Below, piece after piece: positions 17,350 to 25,034 of a stretch of 64,000 nt of DNA. The position numbers and the translations under genes were made by a program. Location: contig NZ_JAWJEJ010000001.1 in the NCBI RefSeq assembly GCF_032911445.1, positions 2,976,001-3,040,000 on the forward strand, given 5' to 3'. Within the stretch, counting starts at the first letter, position 1, and the number at the start of each line of letters is the position of its first letter. Source of the stretch: Sphingomonas sp. HF-S4. Its GTDB lineage: Bacteria > Pseudomonadota > Alphaproteobacteria > Sphingomonadales > Sphingomonadaceae. The notes under the pieces were generated by a model. It worked only from the letters and a program-made list of their open reading frames with translations. It ran no database searches and had not been told where the DNA came from.

Positions 17350-18464
17350 GCATCCAGATCAACGCCGCGTTCGACAGCGGCAACATCCGCGTAGTCGCGA
17401 TCGAAGGCGACCGGGTCGACCTCGAGATCGTCACCGATCACCTGTCGGACTTCTACCAGTGGTTCCACTTCCGGCTGGCCGGCGCGAAGGGGCGGACGCT
17501 CACCTTCCGCATCCTCAACGCGGGGGGCGCGGCCTATGCGTTCGGGTGGCCGAACTACAAGACGCGGTGGAGCACCGATCGCGAGAATTGGCGCGTCACC
17601 GATTCGGACTATGCCGATGGCGTGCTCAGCTTCACCAAGGCGATCGACAGCGACGTCACCTGGTTCGCCTATTTCGCGCCCTATTCGATGGAACGGCACC
17701 ACGACCTGGTGACGCGTGTTGCCGCACTACCGGGCGTCAGCCACCGCGAACTCGGCGTCACGCTCGACGGCCAGCCGATCGACTATCTGAGCCTTGGCGA
17801 GGGGCCCAAGCAGGTGTGGCTCTATGCCCGCCAGCATCCGGGCGAATCGATGGCCGAATGGTGGATGGAAGGCGCGCTCGAAAAGCTGACCGATCCGGAC
17901 GACGCGACGGCACAGGCGCTGCGGGCCAAGGCGACTTTCCACCTCGTCCCCAACATGAACCCCGACGGCTCGCGCCGTGGGCACCTGCGCACCAACGCGG
18001 CGGGGATCAACCTCAACCGCGAATGGCATTCGCCGACGCCCGAGAAGAGCCCCGAGGTCCTCGCGGTGCGCAATCGGATGGATGAGACCGGCGTCGACTT
18101 CGCGATCGACGTGCATGGCGACGAGGCGATCCCGGCCAACTTCCTCGCAGGCTTCGAGGGGATTCCGAGCTGGACGGACGAGCTTGGCGAGAAATTCTAC
18201 ACCTTCGCGCGCCGGCTCGCCGACACCACCCCCGAATTCCAGCTCGATCTCGGCTATGAGAAGGCGGCACCGGGCAAGGCCAATCTTTCGATGTCGACAA
18301 ACCAGCTGGCAGAACGGTTCGGTGCGGTTTCGATGACGCTGGAAATGCCGTTCAAGGACCATGACGCCAATGCGGACGCCGAGTTCGCCTGGTCGCCGGC
18401 GCGATGCAAGGTGCTCGCGCACGCCTGTCTCGACACGCTCGCCGGCATGATCGACGAACTCTGA
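17346..18464 (+). CDS. M14-type carboxypeptidase (cytosolic CCP/Nna1-like)
   Basis: Zinc carboxypeptidase of the M14D group, whose eukaryotic members trim tubulin tails. An N-terminal beta domain (residues 1-110, with FYQWFHFRL and AFGWPNYKTRWSTDRENW) is typical of this group. The catalytic half has HPGESMAEWW (His and Glu ligands), NREW, IDVHGDE (His ligand) and a Glu near LEMPFKDHD as the base. No signal peptide, so it is cytoplasmic. 372 aa. It overlaps its neighbours by ATGA upstream and one base downstream. The bacterial substrate is unknown. Confidence 0.92.
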   Translation: MSIQINAAFDSGNIRVVAIEGDRVDLEIVTDHLSDFYQWFHFRLAGAKGRTLTFRILNAGGAAYAFGWPNYKTRWSTDRENWRVTDSDYADGVLSFTKAIDSDVTWFAYFAPYSMERHHDLVTRVAALPGVSHRELGVTLDGQPIDYLSLGEGPKQVWLYARQHPGESMAEWWMEGALEKLTDPDDATAQALRAKATFHLVPNMNPDGSRRGHLRTNAAGINLNREWHSPTPEKSPEVLAVRNRMDETGVDFAIDVHGDEAIPANFLAGFEGIPSWTDELGEKFYTFARRLADTTPEFQLDLGYEKAAPGKANLSMSTNQLAERFGAVSMTLEMPFKDHDANADAEFAWSPARCKVLAHACLDTLAGMIDEL

Positions 18465-18919
18465 TGGAGATCCGCGAGGGGGGATTGGACGATCCACGGG
18501 TCGTCGCGCTGCTGAACGCGCATTTCGCGAGCATGCTCGCCAACTCGCCGAAGGACAGCTGCCACTTCCTTGACCTGTCTGGCCTGCGCGCGCCGGGCGT
18601 GACCTTCTGGACCGCGTGGGACGGCGAGGATCTGCTCGGCTGCGGCGCACTCAAGCAGCTCGATCCCGCCCATGGCGAGATCAAGTCGATGCGCACCGCT
18701 GCCGAGCATCTCCGCCGCGGCACCGGCGCGGCGCTGGTCAGCCACATCCTCCAGGCCGCCCGCGCGCGCGGCTACAATCGGCTGAGCCTCGAGACCGGAT
18801 CGGGCGAAGCATTCGAACCCGCACACGCGCTCTACCGCCAGTTCGGCTTCACCGAATGCGCGCCGTTCGCCGACTACGAGCCCGACCCGTTCAGCCGGTT
18901 CCTGTCGCGCGTGGTCTAG
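18464..18919 (+). CDS. GNAT family N-acetyltransferase
   Basis: Acetyl-CoA-dependent transferase of the GNAT fold, 151 aa. The acetyl-CoA loop is AEHLRRGTGAALVSHILQ (R-x-x-G-x-G/A type), followed by RLSLETGSGEAFEPAHALYRQFGF. It resembles the YafP/PA4866-like group of small-molecule acetyltransferases. It starts on the last base of the M14 stop, so it belongs to the same operon. Substrate unknown. Confidence 0.9.
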   Translation: MEIREGGLDDPRVVALLNAHFASMLANSPKDSCHFLDLSGLRAPGVTFWTAWDGEDLLGCGALKQLDPAHGEIKSMRTAAEHLRRGTGAALVSHILQAARARGYNRLSLETGSGEAFEPAHALYRQFGFTECAPFADYEPDPFSRFLSRVV

Positions 18920-19081
18920 ATTGAGGAGCCGCGCCTGCACGAGCGCTGTCGCCCCTAAGTAAGTCGCTCTGAGCACTTTCTACATACTCCGAAAGCGGCT
19001 CTTCGTTAAGCGAAGCGCCAGTGTCGGCGAAGCGCATCAAGAACAGGCGTTCTATCCATGAAATCTGCACGCCCCGAGCGT

Positions 19082-19102
19082 ATTCTGATCACGGGTCAGA
19101 AT
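19082..19102. promoter_or_regulatory. inverted repeat upstream of a lipoprotein gene
   Basis: ATTCTGA (19082-19088) and TCAGAAT (19096-19102) form a perfect 7-base inverted repeat around a 7-base centre, 20 bases before the ATG at 19123. It could be an operator or a leader hairpin. The surrounding 200 bases are more AT-rich than the rest of the window. Confidence 0.35.
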
Positions 19103-19122
19103 GCAGACTTTATGGGGGCGGC

Positions 19123-19572
19123 ATGAAAATCAGAATTATAGTACTCGCCGCGTCGGTATTGACCGGCTGTACCGGCCCCACATGGCCGAGCGATCAAATC
19201 CCCGCAGGAATGGAGATCGAGCGCAGCCTGTTTGCGGGTGGCGGCTTTGGCCTGCGTGAAAGCTGTGACGCCTTAGTCGTTGAGCTTTCCGATGCATCGG
19301 CCACGCGTTTGATCACGGGGAAAAGAACAAAAAGCGGGATAGAGCTCACTCCGCCAGGCGGCGGCTGGAGCATTACGCCTATTCCACAGGCCAGTGGCAA
19401 CGCCGCCTACGAAGCGGCCTTCGCCGGATGTGAAAGCGGTGACCGGCCGTTGGGCGACCTGCCGGGAGCACTGAAGCGGCCCGGGGCCTTCTACAAAATC
19501 CTGAATCACGGCGAAGCCATTCTGATAGTTGCTCCGCGGGCTAAGCTAGCTGGCTACTTCAATTTTGGGTGA
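19123..19572 (+). CDS. hypothetical lipoprotein, 149 aa
   Basis: Not recognised. The N-terminus MKIRIIVLAASVLTGC is a lipoprotein signal with a lipobox ending at Cys 16. No known domain is seen in the body (LRESCDALVVELSDASATRLI, GGGWSITPIP). Base composition is lower in GC than the flanking genes, and both flanking gaps are long, which suggests acquisition by transfer. An alternative in-frame start 34 codons upstream would bury the signal peptide and is rejected. Confidence 0.65.
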   Translation: MKIRIIVLAASVLTGCTGPTWPSDQIPAGMEIERSLFAGGGFGLRESCDALVVELSDASATRLITGKRTKSGIELTPPGGGWSITPIPQASGNAAYEAAFAGCESGDRPLGDLPGALKRPGAFYKILNHGEAILIVAPRAKLAGYFNFG

Positions 19573-19741
19573 TCGAGCCGGCCTGCTCACATGGGCGAAT
19601 GCGAGATCTCTCGAGCACCTGCAGCCGATCGCCTGCGGGCGATAGGGAAAGTGCGTCCATTCGGCAGCTTTCTGACTTTTCGCCTCCGAAAGCCCATCAC
19701 AAACACCCACGTCCTGCCACTCGCGGCTTATCACTCCTCAC

Positions 19742-21280
19742 CTAGCTCTCGTCGATCGTCCGGCGCTCGGCCGACGCGATGGACAGCTCGTGCCAGTCGA
19801 GCGCTTCTTGGAGCCGCTCGAACTGCTCGGCGCCGATCGCGTCGTCGTCGCGGAGCGCGTGCAGGCGTTCGCGTTGGGCTTCGATCGCGCGCAGCTTGAT
19901 TTCGCGGCGGGCGAGGAAGTCGCCACAGCCATCGTCGCCATCGAGCGCGGCGAGGTCGATCTCGAACTGGCGCCGGATCTCCGAGGCGACACGGCCCTGC
20001 TCGCCCGACACCGTGCCGAGCGCCGCCTGGGCGAGCGCGCGCTGGGCGGCGACATATTCGTGGCGGTCGTCGCCCTCGCCCAGTCCGAGCAGGCGGATCA
20101 GCGGCGCTAGCGTCAGCCCCTGCACCACCAAGGTCGCGAGCACGACGGCGAAGGCGGACAGCACGATGACGTCGCGCTGCGGGAAATCGGCCGGCAAGGC
20201 GAACGAGGTCGCGAGCGTGACGAGCCCGCGCATCCCGCACCAGCCGACGATCACGCCCTGGGCCAAGCTTGCGGGCTCGGCCTCGCCGTGCAGCCAGCGG
20301 AACCGCGCGGCCAGCCGGTTGTAGAGCAGCACCCAGGCCATCCGCGTCACCACGACGCCGGCGACGACCAGCCCCGCGGTGCCCGCCGCATCGCGCAAAT
20401 GATCGGGAGTCATGCTGCCGACGATCGCGCGCGCCTGCATCCCCATCAGCAGGAATGCGACGACGTTGAGCACGAACACCGCGACGCCCCACACCGCGAA
20501 GGACTGGATGCGGTTGCGCGCCTCGATCTTCATGTGCGGGCTGTTGGCGATGGACATCGCCATCGTCACCACACACATCACCGCCGAAAGCCCCAGCCGC
20601 TCGGCCAGCAGCCAGGCGAAGAATGTGTTGACGAATTCGAGCAGATTCCCGCCGAACGAGCCGCGCGTATAGGGGAAGATGAAGCGGAACAGCCACGCGC
20701 AGGCGAGCCCCAGCGCGATCCCGCCCGGCACGGCGAACCCGAGCCGCAGCACGACGCCGCCATCGATGCTGCCATGGCTGTGCACCGCCACCGCGGCACC
20801 GAACAGCAGCAGCGCCGTGCCGTCGTTGAGCAGGCTCTCGCCGGTGAGCACCTGCACCGTGCGGCGCGGCAGCGCGGCCGAGCGCAGCACCGTCGTCGCC
20901 GCCGCGGCATCGGGTGGCGCAACGATTGCGCCCAGTGTGATCGCGGCGAGCAAAGGCAGCCCGGCCAGCGCCCATCCGATCCATGCGACTACGGCGGTGG
21001 TCAGCAGGACCGCGACGACGGCGAGCGCGACCAGCGGGCGCCATAGCCGGCGAATTGCGGCGAGCGGAAAGTCGAACGCCGCGTCGAGCAGCACCGGCGC
21101 GATGAACAGCGCCAGCGCGGTATGGCCGTCGATCGCGATCGACGGACTCCCCGGCACCAGCGCGACGATTACCCCGGCAGCGGCGAGCATCGTCGGATAG
21201 GGGATCGGGGTCCGGCGCGCGACCTGAAGCAGCACGACGGCGAGCAACAGCAGCGCGACGAGGCTCTCGAAGAAAGTCAT
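19742..21280 (-). CDS. CPA1 family Na+/H+ antiporter
   Basis: Inner-membrane cation/proton antiporter with about 12 hydrophobic segments over residues 1-400 and a cytoplasmic tail of about 110 residues rich in charged helices. The CPA1 signature appears as GAIVAPPDAAAATTVL and TGESLLNDGTALLLF, which carry the ion-binding acidic residues. 512 aa, standard length. It probably exports Na+ (or K+) and controls pH. Standalone gene. Confidence 0.93.
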   Translation of the reverse strand: MTFFESLVALLLLAVVLLQVARRTPIPYPTMLAAAGVIVALVPGSPSIAIDGHTALALFIAPVLLDAAFDFPLAAIRRLWRPLVALAVVAVLLTTAVVAWIGWALAGLPLLAAITLGAIVAPPDAAAATTVLRSAALPRRTVQVLTGESLLNDGTALLLFGAAVAVHSHGSIDGGVVLRLGFAVPGGIALGLACAWLFRFIFPYTRGSFGGNLLEFVNTFFAWLLAERLGLSAVMCVVTMAMSIANSPHMKIEARNRIQSFAVWGVAVFVLNVVAFLLMGMQARAIVGSMTPDHLRDAAGTAGLVVAGVVVTRMAWVLLYNRLAARFRWLHGEAEPASLAQGVIVGWCGMRGLVTLATSFALPADFPQRDVIVLSAFAVVLATLVVQGLTLAPLIRLLGLGEGDDRHEYVAAQRALAQAALGTVSGEQGRVASEIRRQFEIDLAALDGDDGCGDFLARREIKLRAIEAQRERLHALRDDDAIGAEQFERLQEALDWHELSIASAERRTIDES

Positions 21281-21308
21281 TACGGCACGCTAACGCACCG
21301 GCAACGAT

Positions 21309-22025
21309 TCAGAAAAGTCTTTCGAGAAAATCCGTCATGGCGCGCCAGCTGCGGCGATCGGCTCGCGGTTCGTAGGCGATGTCGCCGGGGCCGGTGCGGC
21401 TCGCATCGGTAAAGGCGTGGCCGGCATGGCCGAAGGCGAGGAACTGCCAGTCGGCGCCGGCTTCGGTGAGTTCGTTGGCGAGAACGACAGTGGCGTCTGG
21501 TGGCGAGAGCGGGTCGTTCCAACCGTGGCACACCAGCAGCTTGGCGGCGATCGGCGTGACACTGGGGTAATCCGGCGCATCGTAGACACCGTGGAAGCTG
21601 ACGCCGCCCAGGATGCCGAGGCCGGCCCGCGCCATGTCGAGCACGCATTTGCCGCCGAAGCAGAAGCCGATTGCGGCGGCCTGATCGGGATCGGCCTGGG
21701 GCAGCGCCTTCAAAGCGGCGAGCGATGCGGCGAGCCGGTCACGGAGCAAAAGGCGGTCGCCGTCGAGTGCGTCCATGTAGCGGCTGCGGTCGCCCTCCTC
21801 GATCCGCGCGCGCTTGCCCTGGCCGAACAGGTCGGCAGCGAATGCCACATAGCCAAGCTCGGCGAGCGCCTCGGCCTTGAGATTGTCGGCTTCCTTCTGG
21901 CCGAGGACATTGGGCAGGACGAGCACGCAGGGGCGCGGGCCTTCGACCGCATCGTCCCAGGCGGCGACGCCCTCGAACGGGCCGCCGGGGCCGTCATGGA
22001 CCAGGGCTTGTCGAACGATCGCCAT
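21309..22025 (-). CDS. dienelactone hydrolase family protein
   Basis: Alpha/beta hydrolase of the dienelactone hydrolase group. The triad is Cys122 (GFCFGG), Asp171 ([10 protein letters not shown]) and His203 (HAGHAF). No signal peptide. I chose the ATG at 22025, as the ten codons upstream show no homologous character. 238 aa. Likely acts on lactones or other esters; the exact substrate cannot be read from sequence. Confidence 0.9.
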   Translation of the reverse strand: MAIVRQALVHDGPGGPFEGVAAWDDAVEGPRPCVLVLPNVLGQKEADNLKAEALAELGYVAFAADLFGQGKRARIEEGDRSRYMDALDGDRLLLRDRLAASLAALKALPQADPDQAAAIGFCFGGKCVLDMARAGLGILGGVSFHGVYDAPDYPSVTPIAAKLLVCHGWNDPLSPPDATVVLANELTEAGADWQFLAFGHAGHAFTDASRTGPGDIAYEPRADRRSWRAMTDFLERLF

Positions 22026-22098
22026 GCCGCATCTCCCTTTGCGAAGCCGCGGCATCTCTCTATCAGCCGCGGCGAACGTTCAAGTCGAAGGAGGCCTA

Positions 22099-22785
22099 AT
22101 GCCCACGCTCGTCCTCATCCGCCACGGCCAGTCGGCCTGGAACCTGGAGAATCGCTTCACCGGCTGGTGGGACGTCAACCTGACCGACCAGGGCGTGGAG
22201 GAAGCCAAGGCCGCGGGCCGGCTGCTCGCCGACAAGGGCTTCGACTTCGACCAGTGCTACACCAGCCTCCAGACGCGCGCGATCAAGACGCTCAACCTCG
22301 CGCTCGAGGAAATGGGGCGGCTGTGGCTTCCGGTCGAGAAGGACTGGGCTCTCAACGAGCGGCATTATGGCGGGCTGACCGGGCTCAACAAGGCCGAGAC
22401 CGCCAAGATCCACGGCGACGAGCAGGTCCAGATCTGGCGCCGCGCGTTCGACATCTCGCCGCCGCTGGGCGAGGCGGACAGCGAGTTCGACCTGTCGAAG
22501 GACCGCCGCTACGCCGGGATCAAGATCCCGCAGACCGAGAGCCTCAAGGACACGATCGCGCGCGTCCAGCCTTATTGGGAAAAGAAGATCGCCCCCGATC
22601 TTAAGGACGGCAAGCGCGTGCTCGTCTCGGCGCACGGCAACTCGCTGCGCGCGTTGGTCAAGCATTTGTCGGGCATCCCCGACAACGAGATCGTCAGCCT
22701 GGAGATCCCGACCGGCCAGCCGATCGTCTATGAGCTGACCGACGATCTGGTGGCGACCGATCGCTACTATCTTAGCGAGCGGTGA
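22099..22785 (+). CDS. gpmA: 2,3-bisphosphoglycerate-dependent phosphoglycerate mutase
   Basis: Interconverts 3- and 2-phosphoglycerate in glycolysis. The phosphohistidine motif [18 protein letters not shown] (His 9), the region [15 protein letters not shown] and the second histidine motif [17 protein letters not shown] are all present. 228 aa. AAGGAGG lies 6 bases before the ATG. Complete and canonical. Confidence 0.97.
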   Translation: MPTLVLIRHGQSAWNLENRFTGWWDVNLTDQGVEEAKAAGRLLADKGFDFDQCYTSLQTRAIKTLNLALEEMGRLWLPVEKDWALNERHYGGLTGLNKAETAKIHGDEQVQIWRRAFDISPPLGEADSEFDLSKDRRYAGIKIPQTESLKDTIARVQPYWEKKIAPDLKDGKRVLVSAHGNSLRALVKHLSGIPDNEIVSLEIPTGQPIVYELTDDLVATDRYYLSER

Positions 22786-23074
22786 GCTTCACAGGGGTGG
22801 TCTGACGGCGGTAACGGAGCAGATATTTACAGAGCATTCGTGGGCCCGCCGAGGGCCTCGAAGATCCGCCGTAATCCTCCATTGCGTGCTGATCCAGCGT
22901 GGCCCTCTCAATTGCGAGGACCACGTAATGAAACACGCCAGACCGGGCCAGCAGCTTCCATCCACCAGATTCATGCATGATAACTGCATCATCCCGGAAT
23001 TGCCTTACCCTCGGGAGTTGCCCTCGCCGCGCCCGCCCTCTAGGAACCCGCTTCCACATTTGGCGGGGCATTTC
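22786..23074 (+). other. 289-base gap before purE without a gene
   Basis: The sequence is less GC-rich than its surroundings. It contains small palindromic bits such as ATGAT-AACTGC-ATCAT around 22978. The purE frame stays open back to 22886, but the translated stretch is proline-rich and unlike PurE N-termini. Possibly the purEK promoter and leader; I see no recognisable riboswitch. Confidence 0.35.
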
Positions 23075-23554
23075 GTGGCACCTCTGGTCGGCATCATCAT
23101 GGGCAGCACTTCCGACTGGGAGACGATGTGCCATGCCGCGCGGGTGCTCGACGAGCTCGAAGTATCCCACGAGACCAAGGTCGTGTCGGCGCACCGCACG
23201 CCGCAGCGGCTCTACGACTATGCAAATGGCGCCGCCGAACGCGGCCTCAAGACCATCATCGCCGGCGCGGGCGGCGCAGCGCACTTGCCCGGAATGGCGG
23301 CGGCGATGACGCACCTTCCGGTGCTCGGCGTACCGGTCGAGTCCAAGGCATTGAAGGGCATCGACAGCCTCTATTCGATCGTCCAGATGCCCGGCGGCAT
23401 CCCTGTCGGCACGCTGGCGATCGGCAAGCCCGGCGCGATCAACGCCGGTCTGCTCGCCGCGGCGATCCTCGCAACTTCGGACGAAGCGCTCGCGCAGCGG
23501 CTCAAGGCCTGGCGCGCGGCGCAGACCGCCGGCGTAGCGATCGACCCCGAATGA
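23075..23554 (+). CDS. purE: N5-carboxyaminoimidazole ribonucleotide mutase PurE
   Basis: Converts N5-CAIR to CAIR in de novo purine synthesis, using the product of PurK. Class I Pur[17 protein letters not shown] at the N-terminus, [14 protein letters not shown], and [15 protein letters not shown] with the catalytic region. I chose the GTG at 23075, which gives the usual N-terminus (159 aa) with GGCGGGG upstream; upstream ATGs would add unrelated residues. It overlaps purK by ATGA. Confidence 0.92.
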   Translation: MAPLVGIIMGSTSDWETMCHAARVLDELEVSHETKVVSAHRTPQRLYDYANGAAERGLKTIIAGAGGAAHLPGMAAAMTHLPVLGVPVESKALKGIDSLYSIVQMPGGIPVGTLAIGKPGAINAGLLAAAILATSDEALAQRLKAWRAAQTAGVAIDPE

Positions 23555-24633
23555 CCGCGAGCTCCAGCCCTCTGGCGCCCGGATCGGTAATCGGCATCCT
23601 GGGCGGCGGCCAGCTGGGGCGGATGCTCGGCGTCGCCGCGGCGCAGCTCGGCTATCGCACGCACGTCCTCGCCCCCGATGCCGAAAGCGTCGCCGCACAG
23701 ACCGCTTCGAGCTACACCCGCGCCGACTATCACAGCCGCATCGTCCTCGACGAAGTCGCGGGGCAGACCGACGTCGCCACCTACGAATTCGAAAATATCG
23801 CGATCGGCCCGGTCGAATATCTCGCGGGCAAGGTGCCGGTGCGCCCCGGCCCGCAGAGCCTGTCGATCGCGCAGGATCGCGCGCGCGAAAAGGCCTTTGT
23901 CCAGGGGATCGGCGGCAGGACCGCGCCCTGGGCCCCGGTCTCGACGCTCGACGAACTCAAGGCGGCGATCGACACGATCGGCACGCCGGCCATCCTCAAG
24001 ACGCTGCGGCTGGGCTATGACGGCAAGGGCCAGGTGCGCATCCGCCACGCCGGCGAGGCCGAGGCTGCCTGGGCCGAGATCGGCGAGCGCCCGGCGATCC
24101 TCGAAGGCTTCGTCACCTTCAGCCACGAATTCTCGATCATCACTGTGCGCGGGCTCGACGGCAGCCTGGCGAGCTACCCGCCGCCGTGGAACGAGCATGT
24201 CGACGGCATCCTCGCGCGCTCGTCGCTCCCCGCCCCGGCCGAGATCGCGCGGCACTGGGCCGAGGCGGCGACGCTCGCCGGCCGCGTCGCCGAGGCGCTG
24301 GGGCATGTCGGGGTGCTGACGCTCGAGTTCTTCGCGACTGGCGAGGGCCCGGTGTTCAACGAGATGGCGCCGCGGGTGCACAATTCGGGGCATTGGACGA
24401 TCGAGGGTGCAGAGACCTCGCAGTTCGAGAACCATATCCGAGCGATCTGCGGCCTGCCGCTGGGCTCGACCGCGCTGACGGGCTCGCATGTCGAGATGGT
24501 CAATTTGATCGGCAGCGATGCCGACCAATGGGCCGAATTGCTCGCCGAGCCTGGGACGCATCTCCACCTGTACGGCAAGGGCAGCGCCCGGCCCGGGCGG
24601 AAGATGGGGCATCTGACGCGGGTCAGGCGGTAA
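23551..24633 (+). CDS. purK: 5-(carboxyamino)imidazole ribonucleotide synthase PurK
   Basis: ATP-grasp enzyme that carboxylates AIR to N5-CAIR. The N-terminal [22 protein letters not shown], central [12 protein letters not shown] (ATP-binding Lys and Gly loop) and [26 protein letters not shown] are diagnostic. 360 aa. Translationally coupled to purE through ATGA and followed by a strong bidirectional terminator. Confidence 0.97.
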   Translation: MTASSSPLAPGSVIGILGGGQLGRMLGVAAAQLGYRTHVLAPDAESVAAQTASSYTRADYHSRIVLDEVAGQTDVATYEFENIAIGPVEYLAGKVPVRPGPQSLSIAQDRAREKAFVQGIGGRTAPWAPVSTLDELKAAIDTIGTPAILKTLRLGYDGKGQVRIRHAGEAEAAWAEIGERPAILEGFVTFSHEFSIITVRGLDGSLASYPPPWNEHVDGILARSSLPAPAEIARHWAEAATLAGRVAEALGHVGVLTLEFFATGEGPVFNEMAPRVHNSGHWTIEGAETSQFENHIRAICGLPLGSTALTGSHVEMVNLIGSDADQWAELLAEPGTHLHLYGKGSARPGRKMGHLTRVRR

Positions 24634-24662
24634 AGCGCCTCCCCGTTACGGGGAGGATCAAG

Positions 24663-24699
24663 AAAAAGGCTCGCCTCTTTTCGGAAGCGAGCCCTTTTT
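24663..24699. terminator. bidirectional Rho-independent terminator
   Basis: GGCTCGC and GCGAGCC pair around a 12-base loop, with AAAAA before and TTTTT after. It serves purK on the plus strand and the convergent gene at 24719 on the minus strand. A smaller hairpin, CTCCCCGTTACGGGGAG, lies just before it. Confidence 0.85.
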
Positions 24700-24718
24700 C
24701 CTCGACCGAAGCGAAGCC

Positions 24719-25018
24719 TCAGCCGCGCGTGCCGGTGATCGGGAAGCTGCCGAAACCGCCCGCGGTGACGTTGCCGTTGAGGTTGTCGCCGTCGACGGTC
24801 GCCTCGACCGTCAGCGTCATCGGCATCGGGATGGTGATGTCGAGCGAGAAGGTCAGCGTGTCGCCGTCGACCTTCCCGTCCTTTATATCGGTCGTGCCGA
24901 GGCCGCCCGAGAAATTGCCGGTGAAGGTCTCGCCCGCGCTCTGCACGGTGAGCACCGCCTGCTGGTCGCCCATCGGCGACTTGGTCACCGTGTTCCAGCT
25001 GCCGTCGACATTGGCCAT
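24719..25018 (-). CDS. conserved small beta-strand protein, 99 aa
   Basis: A soluble protein made almost wholly of short strands: MANVDGSWNTVTKSPMGDQ, AVLTVQSAGETFTGNFSG, KVDGDTLTFSLDI, LTVEATVDGDNLNGNV. It resembles a family of small sphingomonad proteins without assigned function, perhaps a beta-barrel with a hydrophobic pocket. AGGAGA precedes the ATG at 25018. It shares the terminator with purK and follows the M16 gene by 16 bases, so probably the same transcript. Confidence 0.75.
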   Translation of the reverse strand: MANVDGSWNTVTKSPMGDQQAVLTVQSAGETFTGNFSGGLGTTDIKDGKVDGDTLTFSLDITIPMPMTLTVEATVDGDNLNGNVTAGGFGSFPITGTRG

Positions 25019-25034
25019 CTTGGTCTCTCCTGGA

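Noticed and set aside
22886..23074. N-terminal extension of PurE
   Set aside because: The added residues are Pro-rich and unlike any PurE; the GTG at 23075 gives the usual start.
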